Shown here in pieces: positions 42,596-53,800 of a DNA stretch of 64,000 nucleotides. Position numbers and translations under genes: made by a program. Where the stretch lies: NCBI RefSeq assembly GCF_014851395.1, contig NW_024041150.1, positions 40,919,437 to 40,983,436 of the forward strand, in the 5' to 3' direction. The notes beneath the pieces are model-generated. The model was not told the origin of the DNA and searched no databases. It saw only the letters and a program-made list of their open reading frames with translations. The stretch is from Micropterus salmoides (lineage: Eukaryota > Chordata > Actinopteri > Centrarchiformes > Centrarchidae). Within the stretch, counting starts at the first letter, position 1. Each line of letters begins with the position of its first letter.

Positions 42596-43264
42596 TGAAC
42601 TGATTTCTACAAATCTAATTGAGGTAAGCACTCATGGCTTGTTCTGCTTATTCCCCTTAGTATGATGACAAAATAAAACAGGAAGTAAAGTGCACAGGAA
42701 CACACCAGGGCAGATCTACCAAAGTAAAACACAAAACGAGGAAAGACTGCAAAATCAGGGCATGGACTGAGACCGGACCAAACAGGAGACAGGACTACAC
42801 TAAAACATGGAGACACAGGATTAAGGACTCGAACAGGTAAAAAACATGCAGATAAACATAAAAATTAACTAAGCTACAAAACCCTAAACAAGACAAGATC
42901 AAATAATGAAACAAATACACGGACCAGGAATAACACCAACATGAACTAAAGCACAGAACTAAGAACTACGGCAAAGACGTAAATAACTATGGACAAGGCA
43001 AAGGCAAAAACCAGAAACACACAGGGAAAAGTACAACTCGAACATAACCCAAAACTAAACTCATAACAGATATAGTCATTTGTAATTGTTGGAAAACTCA
43101 CACAAGGTAGATGTCCTTACAGACTTAGCAAAACTGTAATTTGTTCATATGTAATCTGTGGAGTGTTTAGAAACGTCTGACTTCAACGGCTTAATTAAAA
43201 AAGCAGCTACACTTCACATGAGTTGATAAATTGCTTTTCTTGTACATTTTCACACATGTTTTGT
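42596..43264. other. A-rich non-coding stretch
   Basis: 42660-43060 is strikingly A/C/G-rich and T-poor (ACAGGAAGTAAAGTGCACAG, CACAAAACGAGGAAAGACTG). It may be the reverse of a decayed LTR-like repeat, but I cannot show both ends. No gene. Confidence 0.35.
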
Positions 43265-43625
43265 GTTTGTAAAGTAAATTGTGACTAACTTTATCAAATG
43301 AATGTAGAGAAGTAAAAAGTACTATATTTCCCTCAGAGATGTGGAGGAGTAGAAGTAGCAGTAATGGCATGAAAAGCAAATGTTTTACAACATTACAATT
43401 TCACAACTTGTATTGACATGGGAGAGAGGTGGCATCTGCTATGTTTGGACGATTTCTCAAAGTTCTCAGAAAAGTTGAGAGACGTTGCAGTGTTTGCAAG
43501 ACATGGCATTCCTGAGGTTGTCGCATAATGATGCCAGTGCTCAGTTCAAAGACTTTGCAGCAAGTTGGGAATTCAGGCACAGCACGTCTCGTCCCAGTCA
43601 GTTACCAAGAGAATATGGGGGACAA
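43265..43625 (+). mobile_element. Receptor-flank repeat and Gypsy-type integrase scrap
   Basis: 43265-43470 repeats the 3' flank of the receptor genes (AGTAAAAAGTACTATATTTC, GAAAAGTTGAGAGACG; compare 20075-20370 and 29535-29845). 43480-43620 codes, with stops, FARHGIPEVVA then FAASWEFRHSTS. This is a short scrap of an LTR-retrotransposon (Ty3/Gypsy) integrase core with its DNGPQF region damaged. No LTR seen. Confidence 0.6.
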
Positions 43626-43731
43626 TTTATAATTCTCTCGGTAAGTCACGGCCACCAACCATGACCTGAAAGCGGAGGCTTGTGAAAATAATTACAACCC
43701 AGTCTATAGTATTTACTTGACTCATTTTAAT

Positions 43732-45022
43732 TTTAAAGATTCAGTGTGTAATATTTCTGAGGATCTATTGACAGAAATGCAATGTAAGATCTTTAACTTT
43801 GTTTTCAGTGGTGTATAAAGACCTTACATAATAAATCATTATGTTTTTATTGAGACATTTTTATGTACATAACCGCGGGCACTCCGTGCTGTGGACGTTG
43901 CCATGTTGCATCGTCATGTTTCTACAGTAGCTGAAATCGGACAAACAGCGCTACAGAGCACATTTCGTCACTACGTTCTTCTTTTTCTACTTCAGACAGT
44001 GCAGACACTTGTCACTATGTTAAATACGTACATTAGAAGAAGAAGGAGTAGTGATAACATACTGCAAGGGTCTGCAAGTAAATTCAGTATTTTCAACCAT
44101 TAGATTGTGGATAAGAATATAAGCCATAATATTGACTTGTATCAACATGTTGATTGGTCAGCTCAGTTGGTAAAGTGCAGGAATTAGCAAAACAAAGCGA
44201 ATGTTTCTCAGATCACGGCTGCACTGTTTTTGTTCCTGTGTTTGATCCTCATCCATCAACGTACGGACGCTTTTGCATTTCCCCAGTATCTCCAGGCAGA
44301 GGACATTTAGGGGAATCACTTTTTCTGACGGCTCTTTCAGAGGTGTGTCATGCAGGCTACAGACATTTTTAATGTTGTTCAGAATTTTTCAAAGTAAAAG
44401 CTCATTTCAACTCCAAATACTGCATTATCACTCTTTTATTTTGAAGGCAAAACCACTGAAGAGGAAGTGATTATGTGAGTAATGATTGCTGTCATGACTG
44501 AGATCTATTTTTAAGCAAAGCTATCAAAGTATTCATCTATTTATTTATTTATCATTTTTGACGCTATCAAAGCATCATAATTTGGCCGCGGGCCCGATAT
44601 TATTGTTGGCGGGCAGTTTTGGCGATGGTCCATAATCACAGAGAGAATAAATGTGTTTCCCTTGTCAATGTTTGTATAAACCTTATCAAATGTGTGGTTT
44701 ATAATGGACTGTGGTGCAGAAACAGTGACAGTGTTTCACACTCTTTGCTTACATTTTTCATGTTATCTGTCAGTGGCCAAGTCACAAAAACATATGGATC
44801 TACCGAATAATTAAGTAAATATAATTTCTTAATATACCTAAAGAACCATCCTTTCTTGACTGGCCACTCTCTGCCAGAAGAGACACCTTTTGTGCTGTGT
44901 CAGCCACCGTAGCTGTCCCATGCTCTTTGAAAGGTTAGAGGGCAGTGGTAGACTGGATAGTTGGTAGCAATTCACAAGCCTCACCACTAGATGCCACTAA
45001 GTCTTACACAATGAACCTTAAA
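43732..45022. mobile_element. MITE with TTAAAGATTCAGTGTGTAA ends, with insertion
   Basis: Left TTTTAAAGATTCAGTGTGTA (43731-43750) and right TTACACAATGAACCTTAAA (45004-45022) are imperfect inverted repeats. Inner left: GGATCTATTGACAGAAATGC. Inner right: CCTCACCACTAGATGCCACT. I recall both from one fish MITE. About 44150-44640 is a separate hAT-like insertion that shares 44320-44405 with 28540-28625. Confidence 0.6.
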
Positions 45023-45544
45023 TGTGTTTTATTTCCATTTTATTTATTTATTACAAAATCGTCACAGTACTTTTCTGTACATTAATATTTTTCTTTTGGT
45101 TTATCATTTTAGATGAAGATAGGATGGCAGTAATGCGCCAGGACGCCAGCTGCTGTAAAACGTTACAGAGGAAGCAGAATTTGAGCGTGATATAGGCCTA
45201 TTGACTGTGGGGTTTTTTTAGATTTGGGTTTGGTTGCGTCATCACATTGTGCTGGGTTACTGGACACGCCTGGTTGAGTGGGAATGAGCACCACATTGCA
45301 AAAGAGAGCTTAAGAATTGAAGTAGATCTCCTTGTGTCGTTGGGAAGAGGGGAACTGAGAGAAATAATGAAAGAGGGCTTAACAAAAGGCAGAGAGGGTG
45401 GAAGAAAGAAGTCAGGGCTAGAAGTTAGGAAAAGATGTTTCTGTAGTTCTCTGTTAAACCGAGATGATTGATAAATGACTTGTAGACAGTAGAGCATGAT
45501 CTCCAAGGCAGGTCTGCAGTTTCTGCGTGACACATGATTGTATG
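45023..45544. other. Stretch before the LINE
   Basis: Includes CATTAGATGAAGATAGGATG and G/A-rich sequence at 45330-45450 with short frames on both strands that match nothing I know. 45480-45544 may already belong to the LINE. Confidence 0.3.
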
Positions 45545-46862
45545 TAAGCATTTTGTTTAATCTCACTCCCATTGTTGATAAAATGAAGAAGAAATTCAAC
45601 CTGTGGCTATTCCGTGATTTATCTTTGAAAGGCAGGATTTTACTCTCAAAGGCCGAAGGAATATCAAGAGTAACATACGCTGCTCTATCTTTATATATAG
45701 ATCAACAAATGTGCTAAACCATAGATACAGTCCTTTATGATTTTGTATGTAAAAATCGCAATCATTATCTGAAATAGCCTGTATTAATGAATGAGTACAG
45801 TAAAGGTGGCCTTAGTTTTCTCAACTTTACTACTTTAAATTTCACTTTCAAGATTAATTGGATTAAGCGGTACTTAAATTGTCCAACCAGTCTGTGGAAT
45901 TTTATTCCCTATTATGTCTTTTATACAGTTGGTGGTCACCAGTTCTTGTTGGTTTGCACTTATAATATTGAAAAAATTCCTCTTAAACGTTCTTCGTTTC
46001 ATAAACAAATGCTACTGGCTTGGTTCCTAATTTACAAGCACAACTTCACTCCTCATAGGTTTTATATTTGGAACAACAGATGTATTTTGTATAAAAACAA
46101 ATTCATTTTCTTTCAACAGTGGTATGACAATAACATTTTGCTTGTAAATCAATTATTTAACCAATGTGGTCAACTTTATAACTACATTGAATTTATTCAT
46201 CACTATGGTATCCCTATTTTCACCTTTTCCATCGTCTTCAATGCGATACCTTCAGCTGTCATCTCATTTTTCAAAGGTTTTAACACTGGTGGATGTGAAG
46301 GAAACAACTGTTGGGAGCATCTGTTTTTCGCTGCAACATAAAAGTAAGAAAAAGGCAATTCATCAACTTTTTCAACAGTACACCCGCTGCTGTATCATAT
46401 TGGTCCTCATTTGTTGGAGAGATTTGTTGGGAAAAAGTTTGGCTTTTGCACCACAAGATTTTTTTAACCAAGAAAGTCAAAGAGATCTCATTCAAAATGC
46501 TTCACAGGTTTTACCCCACTAACTATTACCTGCAAAAACTGAAAAAGGACCTGAACATCAGCTGTACTTTCTGTGGAGAACTAAATGAAACACTGATGTA
46601 TTTATTTTGGTCTTGCCCACATACCAGGAAACTTTGGAGCAAAGTGTCTCAAGTCATTGTTGTCCATATTTACCCTCAATTTGCATTGCGGTGGGAAAAT
46701 GTATTGTTTGGATTCACTAAACATTACAAAAAAATTATGTTCAGAGTATTATGTGGTAAATGTACTTATTATTTTAACCAAATTTTAGTAAGAGTAAGAA
46801 TTTTTTTCAAACTATGTCCTGTGGAGGGCAGAAATATGCTTAGCAGCTAAGAAGAAGAAGAA
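45545..46862 (+). mobile_element. L1/Tx1-type LINE ORF2 C-terminus
   Basis: Frames with shifts code the post-RT region: KMKKKFNLWLFRDLSLKGRI, LLSKAEG, SLWNFIPYYVF, GEICWEKVWLLHHKIFLTKK. The terminal zinc knuckle is ISCTFCGELNETLMYLFWSC. The main frames are 45787-46341 and 46311-46850. The sequence ends in AAGAAGAAGAAGAACAAGGG, a tail just 120 bases upstream of gene C's ATG. Confidence 0.85.
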
Positions 46863-46984
46863 CAAGGGAGCTTCAGCGGAACCTTTGTTTGTAGATGGTT
46901 TTCAGTCGGACAACATTAGCGAGCGTGCGCATCTCGCGCTGGTGATTTCTGTTTTTGCTCAAACTTGAGACTTTCTCGGAACAA
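46863..46984 (+). promoter_or_regulatory. Probable 5' UTR of gene C
   Basis: GC-richer than its surroundings (GAGCGTGCGCATCTCGCGCT) and directly upstream of the ATG. No TATA box. It starts where the LINE tail stops. It shares no clear sequence with the region before gene 1's internal Met at 4625. Confidence 0.4.
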
Positions 46985-47231
46985 ATGGAGACAGTAAACG
47001 TGCTGTTTGTGTCCTCGGTGGACTCTATGGACTATAAACTGTCCAAAACGGATATCCTGAGAGGATTCATCGCAGAGAAACTGACAACAGCCGCGCAGGA
47101 AATCTTCGCGGTTGTGGAGAGAACCGTAGCCGGGTACGAGGAGGAGGCTTCGGGTCTGAGGCAGGAGATCGACCGGCAGAGGAGGCAGCTGGAGGCGGTG
47201 CTGCAGCCTCGGGTCTCTCTCTGTAGGATAG
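46985..47231 (+). CDS. Gene C exon 1: coiled-coil domain without MADF
   Basis: ATG at 46985 (METVNVLFVSSVDSMDYKLS), then the same coiled coil as gene 1 (KLTTAAQEIFAVVERTVAGY, EIDRQRRQLEAVLQPRVSL). It ends at phase 1 before donor GTGGGG, which matches the entry phase of the next exon. Bases 47058-47226 are identical to 4696-4864, while the sequence on both sides is diverged. As in gene 1, the module probably serves protein-protein contact in a nuclear finger protein. Confidence 0.85.
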
Positions 47232-47683
47232 GTGGGGAACAGACTAGGAACCACATGAAACACTATGCTTAACAGCTGCTGTTGTTTTAACACTGCACCA
47301 AACCCCATTCAAAAACCTGGTGATTTAAGATAATACAAGTCTGGAGCAGGGGAGTCCTGGACCAGGAGCCTTTTATTGTTAATGGTCGAGGTTTAAGCAC
47401 TTTGAATCTGCAGTAAGACGATTTTATTACTATTAAATTTCAATCTGTTATAAACAAACTACTGTAATGCTCTAACAGGAAAAATGGTGAAAACTAACAG
47501 AAGTAAAAAGCCAACATGAGTAGCCTACAGTAATTACGTTTAGAGGTAACTTTGTAATTAAATTTTCTCCATAGTTGATACCACTTCTCTACATTTCAGC
47601 TTCAAATATTTTACTCCACTACTGACTTTAGTAACTAGTTACTCAGCAGAATCATTATTTATAGCTCACGACAGGCTGTGGTA
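47232..47683. other. Gene C intron 1, first part
   Basis: 47270-47330 still resembles 4880-4930 (CACCAAACYCCAT). The rest is unclassified and A/T-rich. Confidence 0.35.
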
Positions 47684-47685
47684 TA

Positions 47686-49152
47686 TACACAGGTGCTGGT
47701 CATAATTAGAATATCATCAAAAAGTTTATTTCAGTAATTCCATTCAAAAAGTAAAACGCAGATATAATATTCATTACACACAGACTGATATTTCAAATGT
47801 TTATTTCATTTAATTGTGATGATTAAAACTGACAACTACTGAAAATCCCAAATTCAGTATCTCCGAAAATTAGAATATTACTTAAGACCAATACAAAAAA
47901 AAAGATTGTTTGACATGTTGGCCAACTGAAAAGTATGAACATGAAAAGTATGAGCATGTACAGCACTCAATACTTAGTTGGGGCTCCTTTTGCCTGAATT
48001 ACTGCAGCAATGCGGCGTGGCATGGAGTCGATCAGTCTGTGCCACTGCTCAGGTGTTATGAGAGCCCAGGGTGCTCTGATAGTGGCCTTCAGCTCTTCTG
48101 CATTGTTGGGTCTGGCGTATCGCATCTTCCTCTTCACAATACCCCATAGATTTTCTATAGGGTTATGGTCAGGCCAGTTTGCTGGCCAATTAAGAACAGG
48201 GATACCATGGTCCTTAAACCAGGTACTGGTAGCTTTGGCACTGTGTGCAGGTGCCAAGTCCTGTTGGAAAATGAAATCTGCATCTCCATAAAGTTGGTCA
48301 GCAGCAGGAAGCATGAAGTGCCCTAAAACTTCCTGGTAGACGGCTGCGTTGACCTTGGACCTCAGAAAACACAGTGGACCAACACCAGCAGATGACATGG
48401 CACCCCAAACCATCACTGACTGTGGAAACTTTAAACTGGACTTCAAGCAACGTGGATTCTGTGCCTCTCCTCTCTTCCTCCAGACTCTGGGACCTTGATT
48501 TCCAAAGGAAATGCAAAATTCACTTTAATCAGAGAACATAACTTTGGACCACTCAGCAGCAGTCCAGTTCTTTTTTGTCTTTAGCCCAGGTGAGACGCTT
48601 CTGACGCTGTGTCTTGTTCAAGAGTGGCTTGACACAAGGAATGCGACAGCTGAAACCCATGTCTTGCATACGTCTGTGCGTGGTGGTTCTTGAAGCACTG
48701 ACTCCAGCTGCAGTCCACTCTTTGTGAATCTCCCCCACATTGGTCCCCCAGACCTTTTGTGTCTTGCCCTCCTTGTGCAAGGTGTCACTGGTCGTCTTTT
48801 GGACAGCTGTCAAGTCAGCAGTCTTCCCCATGATTGTGTAGCCTACAGAACTAGACTGAGAGACCATTTAAAGGCCTTTGCAGGTATTTTGAGTTAATTA
48901 GCTGATTAGAGTGTGACACCAGGTGTCTTCAATATTGAACCTTTTCCCAATATTCCAGTTTTCTGAGATATTGATTTTGGGGTTTTCATTAGTTGTCAGT
49001 TATAATCATCAAAATTAAAAGGAATGAACACTTGAAATATATCAGTCTGTGTGGAATTAATGTATACATTATACAAGTTTCACTTTTTGAATGGAATTAC
49101 TGAAATAAAGCAACTTTATGATGATATTCTAATTATACGACCGGCACATGTA
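47686..49152 (-). mobile_element. Nearly full-length Tc1-like transposon, inactivated
   Basis: Ends match inverted (TTAGAATATCATCA, TATTTCAGTAATTCCATTC) inside TA duplications (47684-47685, 49153-49154); 1467 bp. The minus-strand transposase N-terminal half, 48867-48553, has a GKTADLT start, an HTH region and TTTHRRMQDMGF. The C-terminal half, 48446-47967, has VMVWGAMSSAG, FIFQQDLAPAHSA and WPDHNPIENLWGIVKRKM, and ends APTKY. The catalytic sites D (FSD), D (QQD) and E (PIE) can be found. A frameshift near 48553 and a stop just after FSD break the ORF. It lies in gene C's intron 1, antisense. Confidence 0.9.
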
Positions 49153-49239
49153 TACGCTTGTATCACAGTTAAGAGGCGTTGTTCAGCCTGACGTGAAGGG
49201 CTGGCATCCCCCTTACTTGTGATATAATAAGCATTTAGG

Positions 49240-50144
49240 ATAGGTGTGTGTGATATAAATTCAAATTTGGTGTATATTTGGGAAATGTTTGCAAAGTGTT
49301 TTTGTCTTAGTGTTTTATATTTGGGGCATGAGGTTAGAAAGTGCAGCTCTGTCTCTACCTGTCCCGTGTAACACTGGGAGCAGAGTCTCTCCTCTTGTGG
49401 TAGTCAGCTCTGTCTGTGGCGACCCTTTTCTATGGCCAGGCTGTGTTCACTCAGTCTGTATGTTGTCAACATGTTTCTTAGTTTGGGACATTTTATTGTA
49501 CTCAGGTAATTTGCCAGTGTCAATTCTCTTTTTAAGGTCAGATAACATTGTAATTTACTTTTTGTTTTGGTCGTTTCTTTCCACTATTCAACATATTTTT
49601 CTTTCTGCTTGTTGATAATTTGGTTTGGTCTGCTTGGGTTGGTGTTGCTGTCCTGAGGCTGTTGGGGACCTTTCTCTGGTTTCAGCTCCTGGTATGTTAG
49701 GGCTTTGTGATGATATGTCTGGGGGTTAACTGATTTCAAGTGATTGTAAAATTTAAGTGATCTTTTCTGTATCTTTAGTAAGAGGGGGTATTGGCAGAGC
49801 TCTGCTCTGCACAGGTTATTTGGTGTTTTATGATCCAGCATCTACATCACCTGCTGTATGCTCTTACAGAACTCAGTGTGGAAAGATTATATGATTGTTT
49901 TGTCCCATTTGTCAAATTCATTATTAAGGTTTGGCCCCCAGACTTCGCTACCATATATAATTATTGGTTCTAGTGCAAACTGGAAAATTTTCAGCCAGAT
50001 TTCAATTGGAATATATATTTTAATGTTTCTTTTTATTGCATAGAAAGCTCTCCTTGCTTTGTCCCTCAGATCTTTCACAGCCATGTTGAAGCTCCCTGTG
50101 TATGTAATGTTGAGGCCAAGGCTAGTGTAGTTTTTTTGAATGTT
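49240..50144 (-). mobile_element. LINE reverse transcriptase C-terminal fragment
   Basis: Reading the minus strand: FNMAVKDLRDKARRAFYAIK, then IPIEIWLKIFQFALEP and IIYGSEVWGPNL (50096-49887). It continues TPNNLCRAELCQYPLLLKIQ and FYNHLKSVNPQTYHHKALTY (49841-49584), and near 49430-49270 a zinc-knuckle-like RLCSQCYTGQVETELHFLTS. Several frameshifts. The YGSEVWGP motif places it among non-LTR elements, but I cannot decide the clade. Confidence 0.75.
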
Positions 50145-50270
50145 GTAATTTAGTGGCGTCTAAATAGAAATTGTGTGTGATTTCTGTATCTTAGACTAAG
50201 ATAATGATCTTTCAGAAACAATACAGAAATCAGGTTACACACAATTTCTATTTAGACACCACTAAATTAC
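50145..50270. repeat. Imperfect palindrome with arms of about 46 bp
   Basis: GTAATTTAGTGGCGTCTAAA at 50145 faces TTTAGACACCACTAAATTAC ending 50270. The arms stay paired through AATTGTGTGT and TTTCTGTAT, leaving about 30 unpaired central bases. It sits at the 5' edge of the LINE fragment. It could be a tiny MITE or a fold-back product of LINE insertion. Confidence 0.7.
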
Positions 50271-50903
50271 ATGTGTAAATGGTGTGTGAGACCTCCAAGA
50301 AGCTCAGATTATAACTCTAACCCTGTTTGTTGCAGAGTGATACAGATATGTGCGAAGGAATTATACGCTCAGTATATCACTACTATGAACCAATCAGATT
50401 GCTTGATTTGAGCTGCCCGTTTTATAACCGTAACATAAATGTTTAATCGTTAATGATATGTTTTATTTTGGAAACTCACTTGTTTGTTTATTTCTTTTTG
50501 TGTAAAATTTGAATCTTTAAATTAACTAAAGCAGTAGATATTTATTTATATATTATAAAATTATTTGACACCTAATGTTCACAACTAATGTGTGTGAAGG
50601 TTCTCAGTCATCCAGGTCATAGTTATCCAAAGAAAGTCAAGGGCAACTGGACTTTGGGTGAATATTGTTGTTGACATATAGTGACAAATTATTGTCAGTG
50701 GGCAAAACATTTTAATTTGAGGACAACTCACGTGGGACATGGTTTAGACACCCCTAATCTAATCCCACAGTTCACTTCTAAAGCAAAGCTTCATGTTTCA
50801 GAGCAGAAGATTTACATCTGTTTCTCTGTTTCTCATGTAAAGTCTTCTGTGTGGTGAGTAGCATACTGATGGATACATGACCCAACCTTTGTCTCTGATC
50901 CAG
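50271..50903. other. Gene C intron 1, last part
   Basis: Contains a copy of the TCTCAGTCATCCAGGTCATA repeat (50603-50660). 50820-50903 is similar to 6890-6974 ahead of the decayed gene 1 exon (AGTCTTCTGTGTGGTGAGTA). Otherwise nothing recognised. Confidence 0.4.
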
Positions 50904-53352
50904 ATGAACCTGAAGACGACGAGGCTGGAGGACGTGGACTCCCCGAGGAGGAAGCACAGCAGACACGTACGTCCAGTACATTCACTCATACAAGTACTGT
51001 AGTTCAGGGGTGTGAATCTTTCAGTATCTCTCAGTTTGATTAAAAATCGATGGTCAGTTCAGTACAAAGTCCACTCATTTCTGGATCTGCTCCAGTCTGC
51101 TGTGCACTTAGACAGGCGGTGTGGCAGATTATGGCATGACAGCAGCTCTGGGTGATGGCGTCTGATGTGAGTGGGCTTTTGTGTGGTCCTGAAATACTTG
51201 GTTTTGGTTGAGAGTTATTGTTACTGGGGATATTCTATACTAGCAAGTGTGAGGCTGATGACTCCTGTGCATCAATACTTTTACTTACATAAGTTTCATT
51301 TTCTTCTGCTGTACTGCTGTATGTTTAAAAAGAAAAGTGTGCATGAATCACATTTTGTTGCCTTGATCCGTCATACTGTTACAGAATCAGAATGTTTGAC
51401 TCTTTCACTGTTAATGTTTTTTCAGATGTGGAGGACTCGGGGAGACGGGACACCTCAGGCTACTCTGAAGAAGAGGAGGATATAGATGAGGGGGAGGAGT
51501 CTCCTGAGGAGCCAGTACAGAGCACCAGTCTAGATAAGGAGGGTCTGTGGGACCCGGGTCAGCAGATCACAAATACAAGGTACACAATATTTCTGATGCA
51601 GAACTGCAGTGAAGGATTGTTTAGATTTTTTACTTGACTGGATTATTTCCTTGCAGAGGTCAGTCTGTGAAGAGGAAGTGCAGGAGGCGGAGTCATCTAA
51701 ACCTCAGAGTCTGTCTCTTGGAGGACTCCCAGACCAGTGTGCTCACAAAAGGCGGTAAGAGTCCAACAGAAAAGTGAAATGTCCACTCAGGATGTTGAAT
51801 GATTGCTGAGAATACTAGAATTTGATTTTTGTCATTATACAACACAAGGTTGTAGTCTGTTAATGCTGCACACAGAACAGATAATTACTTATATTTTAAA
51901 TAGGGGTCTAACAAAACACGTATTCGTGTTGAACTGTTCGGTACGAGACTTTCGGTGATGTACGCATTACAAACCGAACAAGTAGAGCTTAAACTCTGTG
52001 GAAGAAAATGTTCTCAGTGCAGCTGTGCTCAACAGTTCAGCCCAAACGACGCCAACAGGCAACATGCTGTCTGCCCCTCCCACTTCCAAAGAAAATCACT
52101 CAAGCTACGCTAAGCTAGCTCGTTTCAGTATGCCTAGCAATGTGATTATTACCAGACCAGAAAAAGGAGATTCTCCTATAACCCACAGGTCTGTCGTTTG
52201 GAGCTGCTGTCATTTTCACTTAGGGGTGTATTCACTTTTGTTGCCAGTTTAGACATTAATGGCTGTGTGATGTGTTATTTTGAGGGGACGGCAAATTTAC
52301 ACTGTTATACAAGCTGCACACTCACTACTATGAGATACTGTAGATGAAAGATTCCAGCTTCCACTGGGCTGAAAAATGATTTGCAGTTTTGTCAGAATGT
52401 CTTTAAAATACGTTTTGTTACTCAAACATTGTGATGAATTTGTTTGCATGTTAGTGTTAAAGCGCCCGGTGCAGGAACTGAGGTGTCCTCGAGCCCTGCA
52501 GGAGCCCGACTTCCTTGACCTGCTGAAGTCCACCTTCCCTCAACTGCCCGAACGGTTTGATGTCTTTACCACCGACGCAACCAAGACACTGACGCCACTG
52601 AAACTAAATACACTGACACCAGAGGATATCCAAAGGTCCATTAAATCCAGAAGGAAAGGAAGATTTGCCCTTTATATCCGAGCACAGGTAGATCATCCAT
52701 TTATTTCAGCTACGACCCTACCAAAATTTCATTCTGGTGATATTTCCTTGCATGTGCAGATAAAACCAGCAGTAAATGTATCTACGGGTAAGTACTGTGT
52801 GTAAATCGCAGCCTGAAATATTTTCTTCCTCTGTGCACACAGTACTTGTGGTATTTTACCTGGCCCTATTTTAACATATTTTGGGGTTTAAATGACCAAT
52901 GGGCGCCAAAGGTTTTGGAATTGGTCCAGGAGAACGGCTCAGACTGCAGCTGTTAAACAGACTGCATTTTACTGCAACTTGCGAGCAAATACGCCTTTTG
53001 GAAGTACTTCCACCAAAATGCTTGTGATTGAATAAGTTATTAATTGACTAATTACACGATTGTCTAATTAACTGATTAATCTAATGCATCAATTAATTAT
53101 GCACATTGCAATGTTGTAATTTCAATAGCTTGCTTATTTATGAATATATTAACATCAAGTCACCTCTCCTTTGTCCTGGATATCCTCTCACAACTTTTAC
53201 AGCTGTTGTAATGTTAAACATTTTAATTAAAAAGGAGAGTATGTTAAAGTAAATCATAACCTAGGCAAGAATTATAACCCTGGTCTTCTTTCGCAGAGAA
53301 AAGACGAGGCCACCAATGACACAAGAAATGATAAAAACAGGCCACTGGCAAG
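50904..53352 (+). CDS. Gene C cassette: five exons, fingers not reached
   Basis: Exons 50904-50966 (DEPEDDEAGGRGLPEEEAQQ), 51426-51579 (DVEDSGRRDTSGYSEEEE, PVQSTSLDKEG), 51657-51754 (HLNLRVCLLEDSQTSVLTK), 52455-52687 (LRSTFPQL-type: LRCPRALQEPDFLDLLKSTF, TPEDIQRSIKSRRKG) and 53297-53352 (KDEATNDTRNDKNRPLA). Phases 1-1, 1-2, 2-1, 1-0 and 0-2, all open and joining exon 1 in frame. The phase-2 exit expects a finger exon like 13371, but none occurs before the gap at 54391. The gene is therefore probably cut by the assembly rather than truncated in nature. All splice sites fit GT-AG. Confidence 0.75.
52215..52335 (-). mobile_element. Tc1-like terminal fragment in gene C
   Basis: AGGGGTGTATTCACTTTTGT, GACATTAATGGCTGTGTGAT and TTTTGAGGGGACGGC, then a deletion to TATGAGATACTGTA. 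Same family as 39345, opposite orientation, at a similar distance upstream of the LRSTFPQL exon. Confidence 0.7.
52808..53296. other. Intron before the last visible gene C exon
   Basis: A/T-rich, including ACTAATTACACGATTGTC repeats (TTAATTGACTAATTACACG, CTAATTAACTGATTAATC). No gene or transposon end recognised. Confidence 0.35.
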
Positions 53353-53399
53353 GTGAGTGAAAATAAAAAATAATGACCATGGTATCTTTTGGAGCTGGG

Positions 53400-53800
53400 T
53401 GTCAATAAACTACTAATAAACAGTTAAAAGCAGATCTTTTCAAGTCCAGCCACAAATTCTTGATTGGACTGAGATTTGGGTTTTGACTTGGCCGCTCCAG
53501 AACATTCACCTTGTTGTCTTTGAACCATTTCTGCAGAGCTATAGCTGAATGCTTGGGGTCGTTGTCTTGCTGGAAAATAAATCTTCTCCTAAATTGTAGT
53601 TCTCTTGCAGACTGAGTCAGATTATCCTCCAGGATTTGGAGATATTTTTCTGCATTCATCTTCCTCTCTACCTTTACAAGCCTTCCAGGGCCGGCTGCTA
53701 CGAAGCATCCTCAGAGCATGACGCTGCCACCACCATGCTTCACGGTGGAGTGTTTGTGGTGATGTGCTGTGTTTGGTGTTCGCCAAGCATAGCGTCTACT
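53400..53800 (-). mobile_element. Tc1-like transposase fragment
   Basis: Minus strand 53659-53402 reads MNAEKYLQILEDNLTQSARE, then FIFQQDNDPKHSAIALQKWF and NLSPIKNLWLDLKRS; the third catalytic residue (E) reads K. 53690-53800 adds CCACCACCATGCTTCACGGT and GGTGATGTGCTGTGTTTGGT, part of another Tc1-like element joined to it. Different family from 47686. Confidence 0.8.

Larger units (their letters stand above)
34261..43346. repeat. 9.1-kb block repeated after the second gap
   Basis: Matches 54891-64000 almost base for base, with scattered substitutions and small indels. The largest difference is about 84 bp missing here near 41671. The partner begins at the first base after the N run. Contents are annotated separately. 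Confidence 0.9.

Noticed and set aside
45198..45599. Minus-strand frame of 133 codons
   Set aside because: No similarity to anything I recognise, low-complexity PSLPF-type content, and overlap with a plus-strand frame in A/G-rich sequence; not supportable as a gene.
52760..52790. Possible extra small exon after gene C's LRSTFPQL exon (GTGCAG / ATAAAACCAGCAGTAAATG / GTAAGT)
   Set aside because: It is partly conserved in cassette B (12387), but its exit phase would break the frame of the next exon (53297), and cassette A lacks it. Left out of the model.
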